From: Deltaproteobacteria bacterium
GTDB taxonomy: Bacteria; Desulfobacterota; DSM-4660; Desulfatiglandales; Desulfatiglandaceae
Reading direction: 5' to 3'
Assembly (NCBI GenBank): GCA_021159825.1
Contig: JAGHDR010000302.1
Coordinates: 1-5,362, forward strand
Length of the DNA stretch: 5,362 bases
The notes under the pieces were generated by a model. That model was given only the letters and a program-made list of their open reading frames with translations, searched no databases and had not been told where the DNA came from. Positions 1-5,362 of the stretch are shown piece after piece (within the stretch, counting starts at the first letter, position 1; each line of letters begins with the position of its first letter). The translations under genes were made by a program, and so were the position numbers.

Positions 1-576
1 GATACGGACCGGATTAGGCCCAGGAATTCTCAGGATTTTGAACGATCTCATCGCCCGTTTGTCATTGGATGGACCGGGACCAGCAGTAACTACCCTGCCC
101 TTTATCAAATAGAAAAGGTCTTGGAAGAATTTCTAAAAAACCATGCGGCTGAATTATGGGTGATGGCTGATCAGCCGCCCAGGTTTTCCGAACTCAGATC
201 AGACAGGGTTCGTTACGTCAAGTGGAACCCGAATCGGGAGATTACTATCTTAGGGCGAATGGATGTGGGCTTGATGCCACTTCCCTCCGATCCTTGGAGT
301 TTAGGTAAATGCAGCTTCAAGATGCTTCAATACATGGCGGCGGGTTTGCCTGTTGTGGTATCCCCCGTAGGGATGAATGTTGAAGTTCTGGCTATGGGGA
401 ATATTGGGTTTTCAGCCGTGACCCATGACGATTGGTATGGGGCGTTGAGTTGCCTTTATGATGATTCCGAACTTGCTTATGCTTATGGCGTTAGTGGAAG
501 ATTGATCGTTGAAAAGCACTTCAGCCTGGGTGTTATTTCAAGGATTCTTGCGGGTATTTTTAAAGAACTTTCATAG
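1..576 (+). CDS. GT4-type glycosyltransferase, C-terminal part (5' end outside window)
   Basis: The frame is open from base 1 to a TAG stop at 574-576, giving 191 residues; the N-terminal acceptor-binding half lies off the left edge. The visible part begins just before the interdomain hinge: DTDRIRPR is followed by FVIGWTGTSSNYPAL, the opening of the second Rossmann domain in many GT4 enzymes. Later GKCSFKMLQYMAAGLPVVVS corresponds to the nucleotide-sugar binding region. The usual second Glu of the EX7E motif appears as Gln here (MLQYMAAG), a variant I associate with a GT4 subgroup. From family knowledge it should transfer a sugar from an activated donor to a lipid-linked or polysaccharide acceptor at the cytoplasmic face of the membrane; donor and acceptor cannot be read from sequence. 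It lies 20 bp before a second glycosyltransferase in the same orientation, which fits an exopolysaccharide or O-antigen operon. Family call is firm, substrate unknown. Confidence 0.85.
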   Translation, partial: DTDRIRPRNSQDFERSHRPFVIGWTGTSSNYPALYQIEKVLEEFLKNHAAELWVMADQPPRFSELRSDRVRYVKWNPNREITILGRMDVGLMPLPSDPWSLGKCSFKMLQYMAAGLPVVVSPVGMNVEVLAMGNIGFSAVTHDDWYGALSCLYDDSELAYAYGVSGRLIVEKHFSLGVISRILAGIFKELS

Positions 577-596
577 ATTGGCGACTAGGGTCTGTT

Positions 597-1739
597 ATGA
601 AACCAACAATTCTTTTTGTGATCGGCTCATTAGAGATCGGAGGGGCGGAGAAACAAATGCAGCTGCTTGTGGGACAGTTGCACGGTCGCAGACATTGTTG
701 CCATGTGTATTCACTACAAAGCGGCGGGCCGTTAAAGAAATGGTTTGAAGACCTGGGTGTAGCGGTTTTTTCAGGGGGGCTGAAAAAGGACGATATTGCA
801 AAAGCGCCCTGGAAAGTTGTTCTGGCGGAGTGGCGCCTCTTGTGCCTTGTCCATGAGCTGAACCCTTCTGTCGTACACTGCTTTCTCCCCTTGATAACCT
901 TTATGGGATCCCTTGCGGGTCGCATCGCCCGTGTGCCCCTGGTGGTGACAAGCCGTCGTGCTCTGGGAACCCATCAGAGACGTCATCCTGTTTTAAGGCC
1001 CCTGGACCATGTTGCAGCTCGGTTGAGCCACCGGATTACGGTCAATTCCCAGGCTGTTTGGGATGATATGGTCAGGTGCGAAAATGTGGATGTGTCCAAG
1101 CTGCTGCTTATCTACAACGGCGTGGATACGAGGCCTTTTAGGGCGACATTGTTTTGTGTAAAAGATGTTCGACAAGACCTGGACCTCAAAAAAACGACGA
1201 AGCTCATGATCGTCATTGCAAATCTGATTCCCTATAAAGGGCATTCGGATTTACTCCGGGCGGCAAAGGAGGTTGTGGAACGGTTTCCGGATACCGTTTT
1301 TTTGCTTGTTGGAGAAGATCGTGGAATTCAATGGGAGCTTGAACAGGACGTCGCGAATCTCGGCATAGGGCAATCCGTAAGGTTTTTAGGAAGGCGGGAT
1401 GATGTTCCAGCGTTGCTTAAAGCAAGTGACATCTCCATTCTGCCGTCCCATGAGGAAGGCTTCTCAAATGTCATCCTGGAATCCATGGCAGCAGGCCTGC
1501 CGGTGGTTGCCACCGATGTGGGAGGAAACAGGGAGGCAGTTCTGGATGGGATTACGGGATGGGTTATTCCACCTGAGGATCCAAGGGCTTTGGCCGCGAA
1601 GATTATCGATTTATTGAAAGATCCGAACAGAGCTGAAGAATGGGGTAGGCGCGGCAGGGAAAGGGCAAATCAAATGTTTACGGTGAAGAAAATGGTTGCG
1701 GCCCACTTGGACCTGTACGGAAGCATCGATTTGTCGTAA
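597..1739 (+). CDS. GT4-family glycosyltransferase
   Basis: This complete 380-residue protein has the normal length for a GT-B fold retaining glycosyltransferase. The N-terminal domain opens with a beta strand and glycine loop, FVIGSLEIGGAEKQ (residues 7-20), with the GGAE signature at 15-18. The C-terminal domain starts near residue 203 with the IANLIPYKGH segment, where Lys214 is the likely phosphate-contacting residue. The EX7E motif is intact (Glu287 and Glu295 in EEGFSNVILE), followed by SMAAGLPVVATDVGG, which binds the donor sugar nucleotide. I chose the ATG at 597 because AGGG at 587-590 sits six bases upstream and the N-terminus matches the family. The start follows the previous gene's stop by 20 bp, and the next gene begins 35 bp after the stop, so co-transcription is likely. 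No signal peptide or clear membrane span is visible. A role in building a surface polysaccharide is inferred from context; the linkage formed is unknown. Confidence 0.9.
   Translation: MKPTILFVIGSLEIGGAEKQMQLLVGQLHGRRHCCHVYSLQSGGPLKKWFEDLGVAVFSGGLKKDDIAKAPWKVVLAEWRLLCLVHELNPSVVHCFLPLITFMGSLAGRIARVPLVVTSRRALGTHQRRHPVLRPLDHVAARLSHRITVNSQAVWDDMVRCENVDVSKLLLIYNGVDTRPFRATLFCVKDVRQDLDLKKTTKLMIVIANLIPYKGHSDLLRAAKEVVERFPDTVFLLVGEDRGIQWELEQDVANLGIGQSVRFLGRRDDVPALLKASDISILPSHEEGFSNVILESMAAGLPVVATDVGGNREAVLDGITGWVIPPEDPRALAAKIIDLLKDPNRAEEWGRRGRERANQMFTVKKMVAAHLDLYGSIDLS
1279..1303 (+). terminator. Terminator-like hairpin inside the glycosyltransferase gene
   Basis: AACGGT at 1279-1284 is the perfect inverse complement of ACCGTT at 1293-1298, enclosing an 8-base loop, and a run of seven T follows at 1297-1303. 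The shape resembles an intrinsic terminator, but the stem is only 6 bp and lies mid-gene in an intact reading frame. It may be chance or a weak pause site. Activity is not supported beyond the fold. Confidence 0.2.
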
Positions 1740-1762
1740 AAATATCCAAACAAACTCTATTC

Positions 1763-1767
1763 AGGGG
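1763..1767 (+). promoter_or_regulatory. Ribosome-binding site of asnB-like gene
   Basis: AGGGG lies seven bases before the ATG at 1775. It fixes the start so that the second codon is Cys, as required for an N-terminal nucleophile amidotransferase after removal of Met. Confidence 0.7.
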
Positions 1768-1774
1768 AATTTGC

Positions 1775-2860
1775 ATGTGCGGTATTGTCGGTTTTATGGC
1801 AAACACAAATTTTGATCGTTTGCGAAATTCGCTTCCTGAAGCCACCTCGAAACTTGTCCACCGAGGCCCGAATGATTCGGGTCTTTTTTTTGATGAAAAT
1901 CACGGCTTGGGGCTGGGACATCGAAGATTGTCGGTGATCGACCTTTCGGACGCCGGACGTCAGCCCATGGCGAGCCAAGATGGCCGGTTTCAAATCGTCT
2001 ATAATGGCGAGGTGTATAATTTCAAGGAAATCCGAAAGACTCTCGAAGATCTCGGACATGTCTTTAGAACGGATACCGACACCGAGGTGATTCTCAATGC
2101 CTACCGGCAATGGGGCATCGATTGCCTGAAACGATTTGCGGGCATGTTTTCCCTTGGCTTGTGGGATGAAACAAAGGAATGCCTTTTCCTGGCCAGGGAT
2201 CGCCTGGGAATCAAACCCCTTTTCTATTATCATACGCCGGGGTCCCTGTTTTTTGCATCGGAACTGAAAGCCCTTATGGGGCTTTCAACGTTTCCCCGGG
2301 ATCTGGACCATGATGCGATCCCCCTCTTTTTGCATTACCAGTATATCCCCGCTCCCCGGACGATCTTTAAAAATACCTTCAAGCTTTTACCCGGCCATTT
2401 TGCCCGGTTTCGTAAAGGCAGTCTGGAAGTAAAATCCTACTGGACCCTTCCCGAACGTTCAGCGAATGCCCCAATACCCCTGCAACGGGAAGAAGATGCC
2501 TTGGAAGAACTGGATCGCCTGCTGACGATTGCGGTGTCCGACCGGTTGATCAGCGATGTGCCACTGGGGGGGCTTTTAAGCGGGGGAATCGATTCGTCCA
2601 TTGTGGCGGCACTGATGCAAAAGGCGAGCAATGCCCCCGTAAAAACTTTCAGCATCGGGTTTAATGAACCCGGATTTAATGAAGCGCCCTGGGCCGCCAA
2701 AGTGGCAGAGCACCTGAAAACGGATCATACCGCATTTTATGTGACGGCCAAGGACGCTTTAGCGGTCATCCCTCGCCTGCCGGAGATCTATGATGAACCT
2801 TTTGCCGATTCATCCGCAGTGCCTACGTTCTGGTTTCCAAACTGGCCCGTTCTCGCGTGA
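1775..2860 (+). CDS. asnB: Asparagine synthase-like amidotransferase, N-terminal part (frameshifted)
   Basis: This 361-codon frame holds the class II glutaminase domain and the beginning of the synthetase domain of an AsnB-type glutamine-dependent amidotransferase. Visible glutaminase features are the N-terminal Cys2 nucleophile in MCGIVGF, HRGP at 29-32, GHRRLS at 48-53, the YNGEVYN loop at 76-82 and TDTE at 101-104. The ATP-pyrophosphatase P-loop is SGGIDSS at 269-275. After YDEPFADSSAVPTF, ending at residue 352, the frame gives family-unlike residues WFPNWPVLA and stops at 2858-2860. The continuation expected from the family, LVSKLARSRVTVALSGDGG, is present in the -1 frame from 2830. The product would release ammonia from glutamine and amidate an AMP-activated carboxylate. 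In polysaccharide clusters such proteins may amidate a sugar carboxylate instead of aspartate. As written this half lacks much of the synthetase domain and would probably be inactive. Confidence 0.85.
   Translation: MCGIVGFMANTNFDRLRNSLPEATSKLVHRGPNDSGLFFDENHGLGLGHRRLSVIDLSDAGRQPMASQDGRFQIVYNGEVYNFKEIRKTLEDLGHVFRTDTDTEVILNAYRQWGIDCLKRFAGMFSLGLWDETKECLFLARDRLGIKPLFYYHTPGSLFFASELKALMGLSTFPRDLDHDAIPLFLHYQYIPAPRTIFKNTFKLLPGHFARFRKGSLEVKSYWTLPERSANAPIPLQREEDALEELDRLLTIAVSDRLISDVPLGGLLSGGIDSSIVAALMQKASNAPVKTFSIGFNEPGFNEAPWAAKVAEHLKTDHTAFYVTAKDALAVIPRLPEIYDEPFADSSAVPTFWFPNWPVLA
1864..1891 (+). terminator. Strong terminator-like hairpin within the 5' part of asnB
   Basis: A 9-bp stem pairs 1864-1872 with 1876-1884. 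All pairs are Watson-Crick except one G-T wobble (1866:1882), the core is CCCGAA/TTCGGG, and the loop is the triplet TGA. Eight T follow at 1884-1891. This is the layout of a rho-independent terminator, located about 90 bases after the start codon. The bases encode the conserved HRGP segment and the residues after it, so part of the stem is constrained by protein sequence. Whether it terminates transcription is untested; translating ribosomes would normally mask it. Confidence 0.3.
2828..2832 (+). other. Frameshift point in the asnB-like gene
   Basis: Upstream protein homology runs in the frame of the ATG at 1775 up to Thr351/Phe352. From CTG at 2830-2832 homology continues one frame back as LVSKLARSRVTV. 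A single lost base in the TTC-CTG neighbourhood would restore one 643-codon gene, a normal length for this family. No slippery heptamer of the X XXY YYZ type is seen, so programmed frameshifting is unlikely. A mutation or a sequencing indel both fit. Confidence 0.85.
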
Positions 2861-3705
2861 CAGTAGCCCTCTCAGGGGATGGCGGGGATGAGCAGTTTGC
2901 AGGGTATGTGCGCTACTGGAGCACCCGGGCCATGGCCGGGGCATTTCAGCGGTTGCCGGAATGGTTCAGGAATTCCATGGGATGTGCTCTGGAAAGAATT
3001 CCTGTTTCCTGGGTCGAAAAGTGCTATATGCCGTGGCGAAGTTTTCTTCCCCAGCAGTTCAATGTGGCCAATTTCCCTGACAAATGGAAAAAGCTGGTGG
3101 AACTCTTTCAAGGGGGGGATATTCAGTCTCTTTACCGGATGGCCATCCATCTCTGGCCAAAAGAAATGTTGTCGGAGCTCCTTCATGGGGAACTCGTGTC
3201 GAGTCAATATGAAGAAATTTTCCGGGAGACGGAAGGTTGGCCCGTCCTTTCGCGGCTCATGCGGGTGGACCAGAAAACTTACCTTCCTGATGCCATGTTG
3301 ACTAAGGTGGATCGGGCCAGCATGGCCGTAAGCCTGGAAGTTCGTGTACCGCTCCTGGACCATCGGGTGGTGGAATTCACATCTTGTCTGCCGGATCACC
3401 TGAAATACCAAAGGGGCAAGGGGAAATATTTGCTCAGAAGACTTCTGTCCCGTTATGTGCCGGAGGCACTCTTTGAAAGACCCAAGATGGGGTTTGGCGT
3501 GCCCATTGAAAAATGGTTTCGGGGCGAGCTGAAAGAAATGGTTTCGGATTACCTGTCGGCGAGTCGATTAAAAAGGGAAGGGCTTTTTGATTCGGTATGC
3601 GTTGAGACTCAGCTTAGAGAGCATTTTTCCGACAGCGCCAACCATTGCTATCGGCTGTGGGCGCTTCTCATGTGGGAGATGTGGCGGGAAAGGTGGCTTG
3701 ACTGA
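2857..3705 (+). CDS. asnB: Asparagine synthase-like amidotransferase, C-terminal part (frameshifted)
   Basis: This frame carries the rest of the synthetase domain. Counting from the GTG at 2857, it shows SGDGGDE at 6-12, the conserved TKVDRASMAVSLEVR block at 149-163 followed by PLLDHR, and PKMGFGVP at 209-216, all typical of AsnB C-termini. The GTG overlaps the upstream TGA (GTGA), but no Shine-Dalgarno sequence precedes it and homology runs upstream of it to 2830, so it is very unlikely to be a true start. The fragment is best read as the second half of the gene that begins at 1775. It ends with TGA at 3703-3705, only six bases from the stop of the opposite-strand molybdopterin oxidoreductase remnant, and no clear terminator lies between them. 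Apart from the frame change, the sequence shows no other lesion. Confidence 0.8.
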   Translation: MTVALSGDGGDEQFAGYVRYWSTRAMAGAFQRLPEWFRNSMGCALERIPVSWVEKCYMPWRSFLPQQFNVANFPDKWKKLVELFQGGDIQSLYRMAIHLWPKEMLSELLHGELVSSQYEEIFRETEGWPVLSRLMRVDQKTYLPDAMLTKVDRASMAVSLEVRVPLLDHRVVEFTSCLPDHLKYQRGKGKYLLRRLLSRYVPEALFERPKMGFGVPIEKWFRGELKEMVSDYLSASRLKREGLFDSVCVETQLREHFSDSANHCYRLWALLMWEMWRERWLD

Positions 3706-3711
3706 TTCGCT

Positions 3712-4083
3712 TTATTCGGGCTCTTTTGTCAGGCGGCACATAAAGCTTCGACTGGAGGGGGTGCCGGTAACAGGGTCTCGTTTGTCGTCGTCGGTGAGAT
3801 TGTTCAAACTGAAATCCAGATCCTGATTGCCCCAGCCCCACCCGATGCGGGCCGAACCGGGATGAACCACTTTAGAGATCCTGACGTTCATAAGAACGCT
3901 TCCCTTTGGCGTTTCAACCTTTACCCTGGTTCCTTCGTTGATCCTCTGCTCACGAGCATCTTCTGGATGAATATCGATGAAACACCCCCGTTCACGTTTT
4001 AAGAGGGACGGAATGTTCTTAAACTGAGAATGGGTAAAGTTCCGGGTTCGGGCGCCGCTGATGCCCACCACCCAAGGAACATC
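3712..4083 (-). pseudogene. Molybdopterin oxidoreductase, C-terminal remnant
   Basis: Reading the - strand to a TAA stop (3712-3714), the sequence resembles the molybdopterin-dinucleotide-binding C-terminal domain of DMSO-reductase-family oxidoreductases. It shows SGARTRNFTHSQFKNIPSL near the start, DIHPEDAREQRINEGTRVKV in the middle, then VETPKGSV, VHPGSARIGWGWG and finally LNNLTDDDKRDPVTG before FMCRL. Full enzymes of this family are several hundred residues long; only about 120 remain. The [4Fe-4S] and catalytic domains are absent because homology stops near 4077-4083, where + strand bamA sequence begins. A GTG at 4071 could be called as a start, but no ribosome-binding site or domain boundary supports it. 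The right boundary given is approximate. The substrate of the parent enzyme (for example formate, polysulfide or thiosulfate) cannot be deduced from this domain. The fragment is almost certainly non-functional. Confidence 0.75.
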
Positions 4084-4092
4084 AGCCCAATG
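4080..4092. other. Junction of two 5'-truncated genes
   Basis: Left of this point the - strand encodes molybdopterin oxidoreductase; right of it the + strand encodes BamA. Each loses its N-terminal part here, so two broken 5' ends abut within roughly ten bases. CCCAA occurs at 4071-4075 and again at 4086-4090, a possible but weak microhomology. No transposase, inverted repeat or integrase sequence is visible at the joint. Confidence 0.65.
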
Positions 4093-4412
4093 CCGATTTT
4101 GAACTGCTGAACAAAGAAGTTGACAAGATCATATGGACCTTTGCCAACCTGTTTCCCGGCTGCCTGATTAAATCCATTGACAGTATCCGTGCCAAGAAAA
4201 AATTCTTCTGGGATTACTCCAAGAACCACAACCGGCACTGGCTGGCGGCCAATATGGGCGGAGAAGCTTTCCTGGGCTACGGTGCCTTCAATACCAAGCG
4301 GATCACGGGTCAGGATACCATCAATTTCCTCAACTTCCGACAGGATATTGCGGAATGCAAAACCTGGGATATGGACATGTTTGCCAATGCCATGGGGACA
4401 CCCAAAGAGTAG
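4089..4412 (+). pseudogene. bamA: 6-oxocyclohex-1-ene-1-carbonyl-CoA hydrolase, C-terminal remnant
   Basis: The frame ending at TAG 4410-4412 encodes about 107 residues beginning NADFELLNKEVDKI. It includes FANLFPGCLIKSIDSIRAKK, then NRHWLAANMGGEAFLGYGAF, then NTKRITGQDTINFLNFRQDI. From memory this aligns along its length with the C-terminus of Thauera Oah and deltaproteobacterial BamA (the ring-opening hydrolase of benzoyl-CoA degradation, not the outer-membrane protein BamA). The intact enzyme is about 375 residues and acts in the cytoplasm, hydrolysing and opening the ring of 6-oxocyclohex-1-ene-1-carbonyl-CoA to 3-hydroxypimelyl-CoA. Here the crotonase core is missing. The frame is open only from 4062, after a TGA at 4059-4061, and its first Met falls inside the conserved NRHWLAANM block, so there is no usable start. 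The dch-like gene 92 bp downstream supports the identification, as these genes are commonly neighbours. Confidence 0.75.
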
Positions 4413-4504
4413 TTTTTCCGTAAGAACACGAATCATGAACGGCAGGCGGGTCCATGAACAGGCTTGTTTGTCGTTTTTTTATTATTGATTAAGGAGCGTT
4501 TACG
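4413..4504 (+). promoter_or_regulatory. Spacer with ribosome-binding site of the dch-like gene
   Basis: AAGGAG at 4491-4496 lies eight bases before the ATG at 4505 and fixes that start. The rest of the 92-bp spacer has a T-run at 4474-4480 but no convincing stem before it, and no promoter I can support, so the downstream gene was probably co-transcribed with intact bamA before the rearrangement. Confidence 0.6.
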
Positions 4505-5311
4505 ATGGCATACAATCACATTGAAGTTAAGCTTGAAAATGGTCTGGGAACCATCACTTTGAACAGGCCCCCGGTCAATGTTCTGAACATCGCCATGATG
4601 GCGGAAATTAACGAAGTACTTGCGTCATGGCAGGGAGAAAAGGATCTGAAGGTGGTGCTTTTTGACGCTAAAGGAAAATGCTTTTCCGCAGGCGTGGATG
4701 TGGGGGAACACATGGGCGATATGGCACCGAAAATGATAGAAGCCTTTCACCGCATGTTCCGACTCATGGATCTCTTGGGTATTCCAACCGTGGCATCCGT
4801 ATACGGGTCGTGCCTGGGGGGTGGATGCGAAGTGGCCGTTTTCTGCGACCTGGTCATCTCCTCGGAAGATGCCAAGTATGGCCAGCCGGAAGTCCAGGTG
4901 GGCGTATTTCCCCCCATAGCCGCTCAGATTATGCCCCGCATCATTGGTCGAAAGGCTGCCATGGATCTGATTCTGTCGGGAAGAATTATCTCCGCTGAAG
5001 AGGCCTTGGGTATGGGGTTGATCAACAAGATTGTTGCTAAAGACGACTTGAATTCCGCCACGCAGGATTTCCTTAAACCCTATCTCAAGTTGAGTGCTGA
5101 AGTTCTGAGAAAAACAAAAAAGGCTATTACGGCAGGCTTGATGGACGATTTCGAACCGTCACTCAAGGTGATTGAAGATATCTACTTAAACGAGCTCATG
5201 CCCACAGCGGATGCTCAGGAAGGGCTGAATGCCTTCATGGAAAAACGAAAACCGATCTGGAAAAACCGCATAAGTCTAAATGTTGTGGGGTTTTCAAAAA
5301 TCTGCATGTAA
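4505..5311 (+). CDS. dch: Cyclohexa-1,5-diene-1-carbonyl-CoA hydratase (crotonase family)
   Basis: This 268-residue enoyl-CoA hydratase/isomerase protein has the two catalytic glutamates of crotonase at the family spacing: Glu109 in LGGGCE and Glu129 in YGQPE. The oxyanion-hole segment is CFSAGVDV at 59-66, and the second oxyanion glycines lie in GSCLGGG. Both acids argue for a hydratase rather than an isomerase or hydrolase. Overall resemblance (RPPVNVLN near the start, EHMGDMAPKMIEAFHRMFRL) and the BamA remnant immediately upstream point to Dch, called BamR in Geobacter, which adds water to cyclohexa-1,5-diene-1-carbonyl-CoA to give 6-hydroxycyclohex-1-ene-1-carbonyl-CoA in the cytoplasm. 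The start at 4505 is set by AAGGAG eight bases upstream. The C-terminus is odd: family-like sequence ends at KPIWKNR (residue 255), then 13 unrelated residues follow to the TAA at 5309-5311. A generic enoyl-CoA hydratase is the alternative. Confidence 0.8.
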   Translation: MAYNHIEVKLENGLGTITLNRPPVNVLNIAMMAEINEVLASWQGEKDLKVVLFDAKGKCFSAGVDVGEHMGDMAPKMIEAFHRMFRLMDLLGIPTVASVYGSCLGGGCEVAVFCDLVISSEDAKYGQPEVQVGVFPPIAAQIMPRIIGRKAAMDLILSGRIISAEEALGMGLINKIVAKDDLNSATQDFLKPYLKLSAEVLRKTKKAITAGLMDDFEPSLKVIEDIYLNELMPTADAQEGLNAFMEKRKPIWKNRISLNVVGFSKICM

Positions 5312-5362
5312 CCTATTGAAAATCAACGTTTAATGGCTTTTGCATGAAAATGATAAAATCCC

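Noticed and set aside
2820..2860. Programmed -1 ribosomal frameshift joining the two asnB halves
   Set aside because: The frame change is in the -1 direction, but no X XXY YYZ slippery heptamer is present near 2828-2858, and this family is not known to need frameshifting.
2872..3411. Long open frame on the - strand (179 codons)
   Set aside because: It lies wholly antisense to well-conserved AsnB sequence, and its translation shows no recognisable motif.
3999..4436. Open frame on the - strand spanning the junction (145 codons)
   Set aside because: It is antisense to the BamA remnant and overlaps the molybdopterin oxidoreductase remnant in another frame; the translation resembles neither family.
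4177..4488. ATG-started + strand frame over the BamA remnant
   Set aside because: It reads the remnant in the wrong frame and runs past its stop; the protein has no family features, whereas the frame ending at 4412 is BamA-like.
5289..5324. Inverted repeat TTTTCAA / TTGAAAA around the dch stop as a terminator
   Set aside because: The stem is AT-rich with an 18-base loop and no T-run follows, so a terminator call is not supported.
5344..5362. Possible start of a further gene at the right edge (ATG at 5344)
   Set aside because: Only six codons are visible and no ribosome-binding site precedes them.

Overview
The window looks like chromosome from an anaerobic, aromatic-degrading bacterium, most likely a Desulfobacterota (deltaproteobacterial) sulfate reducer or syntroph. 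The main clue is at the right end: a gene that reads as cyclohexa-1,5-diene-1-carbonyl-CoA hydratase (Dch/BamR), preceded by the C-terminal part of 6-oxocyclohex-1-ene-1-carbonyl-CoA hydrolase (BamA/Oah). Both belong to the benzoyl-CoA pathway. The taxon is inferred from memory of these families, not from a search.

Left part (1-3705, all + strand): a surface-polysaccharide segment. It holds the C-terminal half of one GT4-type glycosyltransferase (cut by the window edge), a complete second GT4 glycosyltransferase (597-1739), and an asparagine-synthase-type amidotransferase (asnB-like). Gaps of 20 and 35 bp and the common orientation suggest one operon. The amidotransferase is split into two open frames, 1775-2860 and 2857-3705. 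Both halves are well conserved and join with a single-base frame change at about 2828-2832, so this is one 643-codon gene carrying a frameshift or sequence error, not two genes. Two hairpin-plus-T-run structures lie inside coding sequence (1279-1303 and 1864-1891). The second is strong enough to ask whether it attenuates asnB.

Middle part (3706-4412): a scar made of two gene remnants placed back to back. On the - strand, 3712 to about 4083 encodes the C-terminal domain of a DMSO-reductase-family molybdopterin oxidoreductase. On the + strand, about 4089-4412 encodes the last ~107 residues of BamA/Oah and has no start codon. Both lack their 5' parts and meet within a few bases at about 4083-4089. 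The simplest reading is a deletion between two formerly divergent genes. An inversion breakpoint or a chimeric assembly is also possible.

Right part (4413-5362): a 92-bp spacer with a good ribosome-binding site, then the dch/bamR-like hydratase (4505-5311) with both crotonase-type catalytic glutamates and a short odd C-terminal tail. The last 51 bases contain nothing I can support. I found no RNA genes, CRISPR arrays, insertion sequences or complete new system. The most notable content is the double-truncation junction and the frameshifted amidotransferase.
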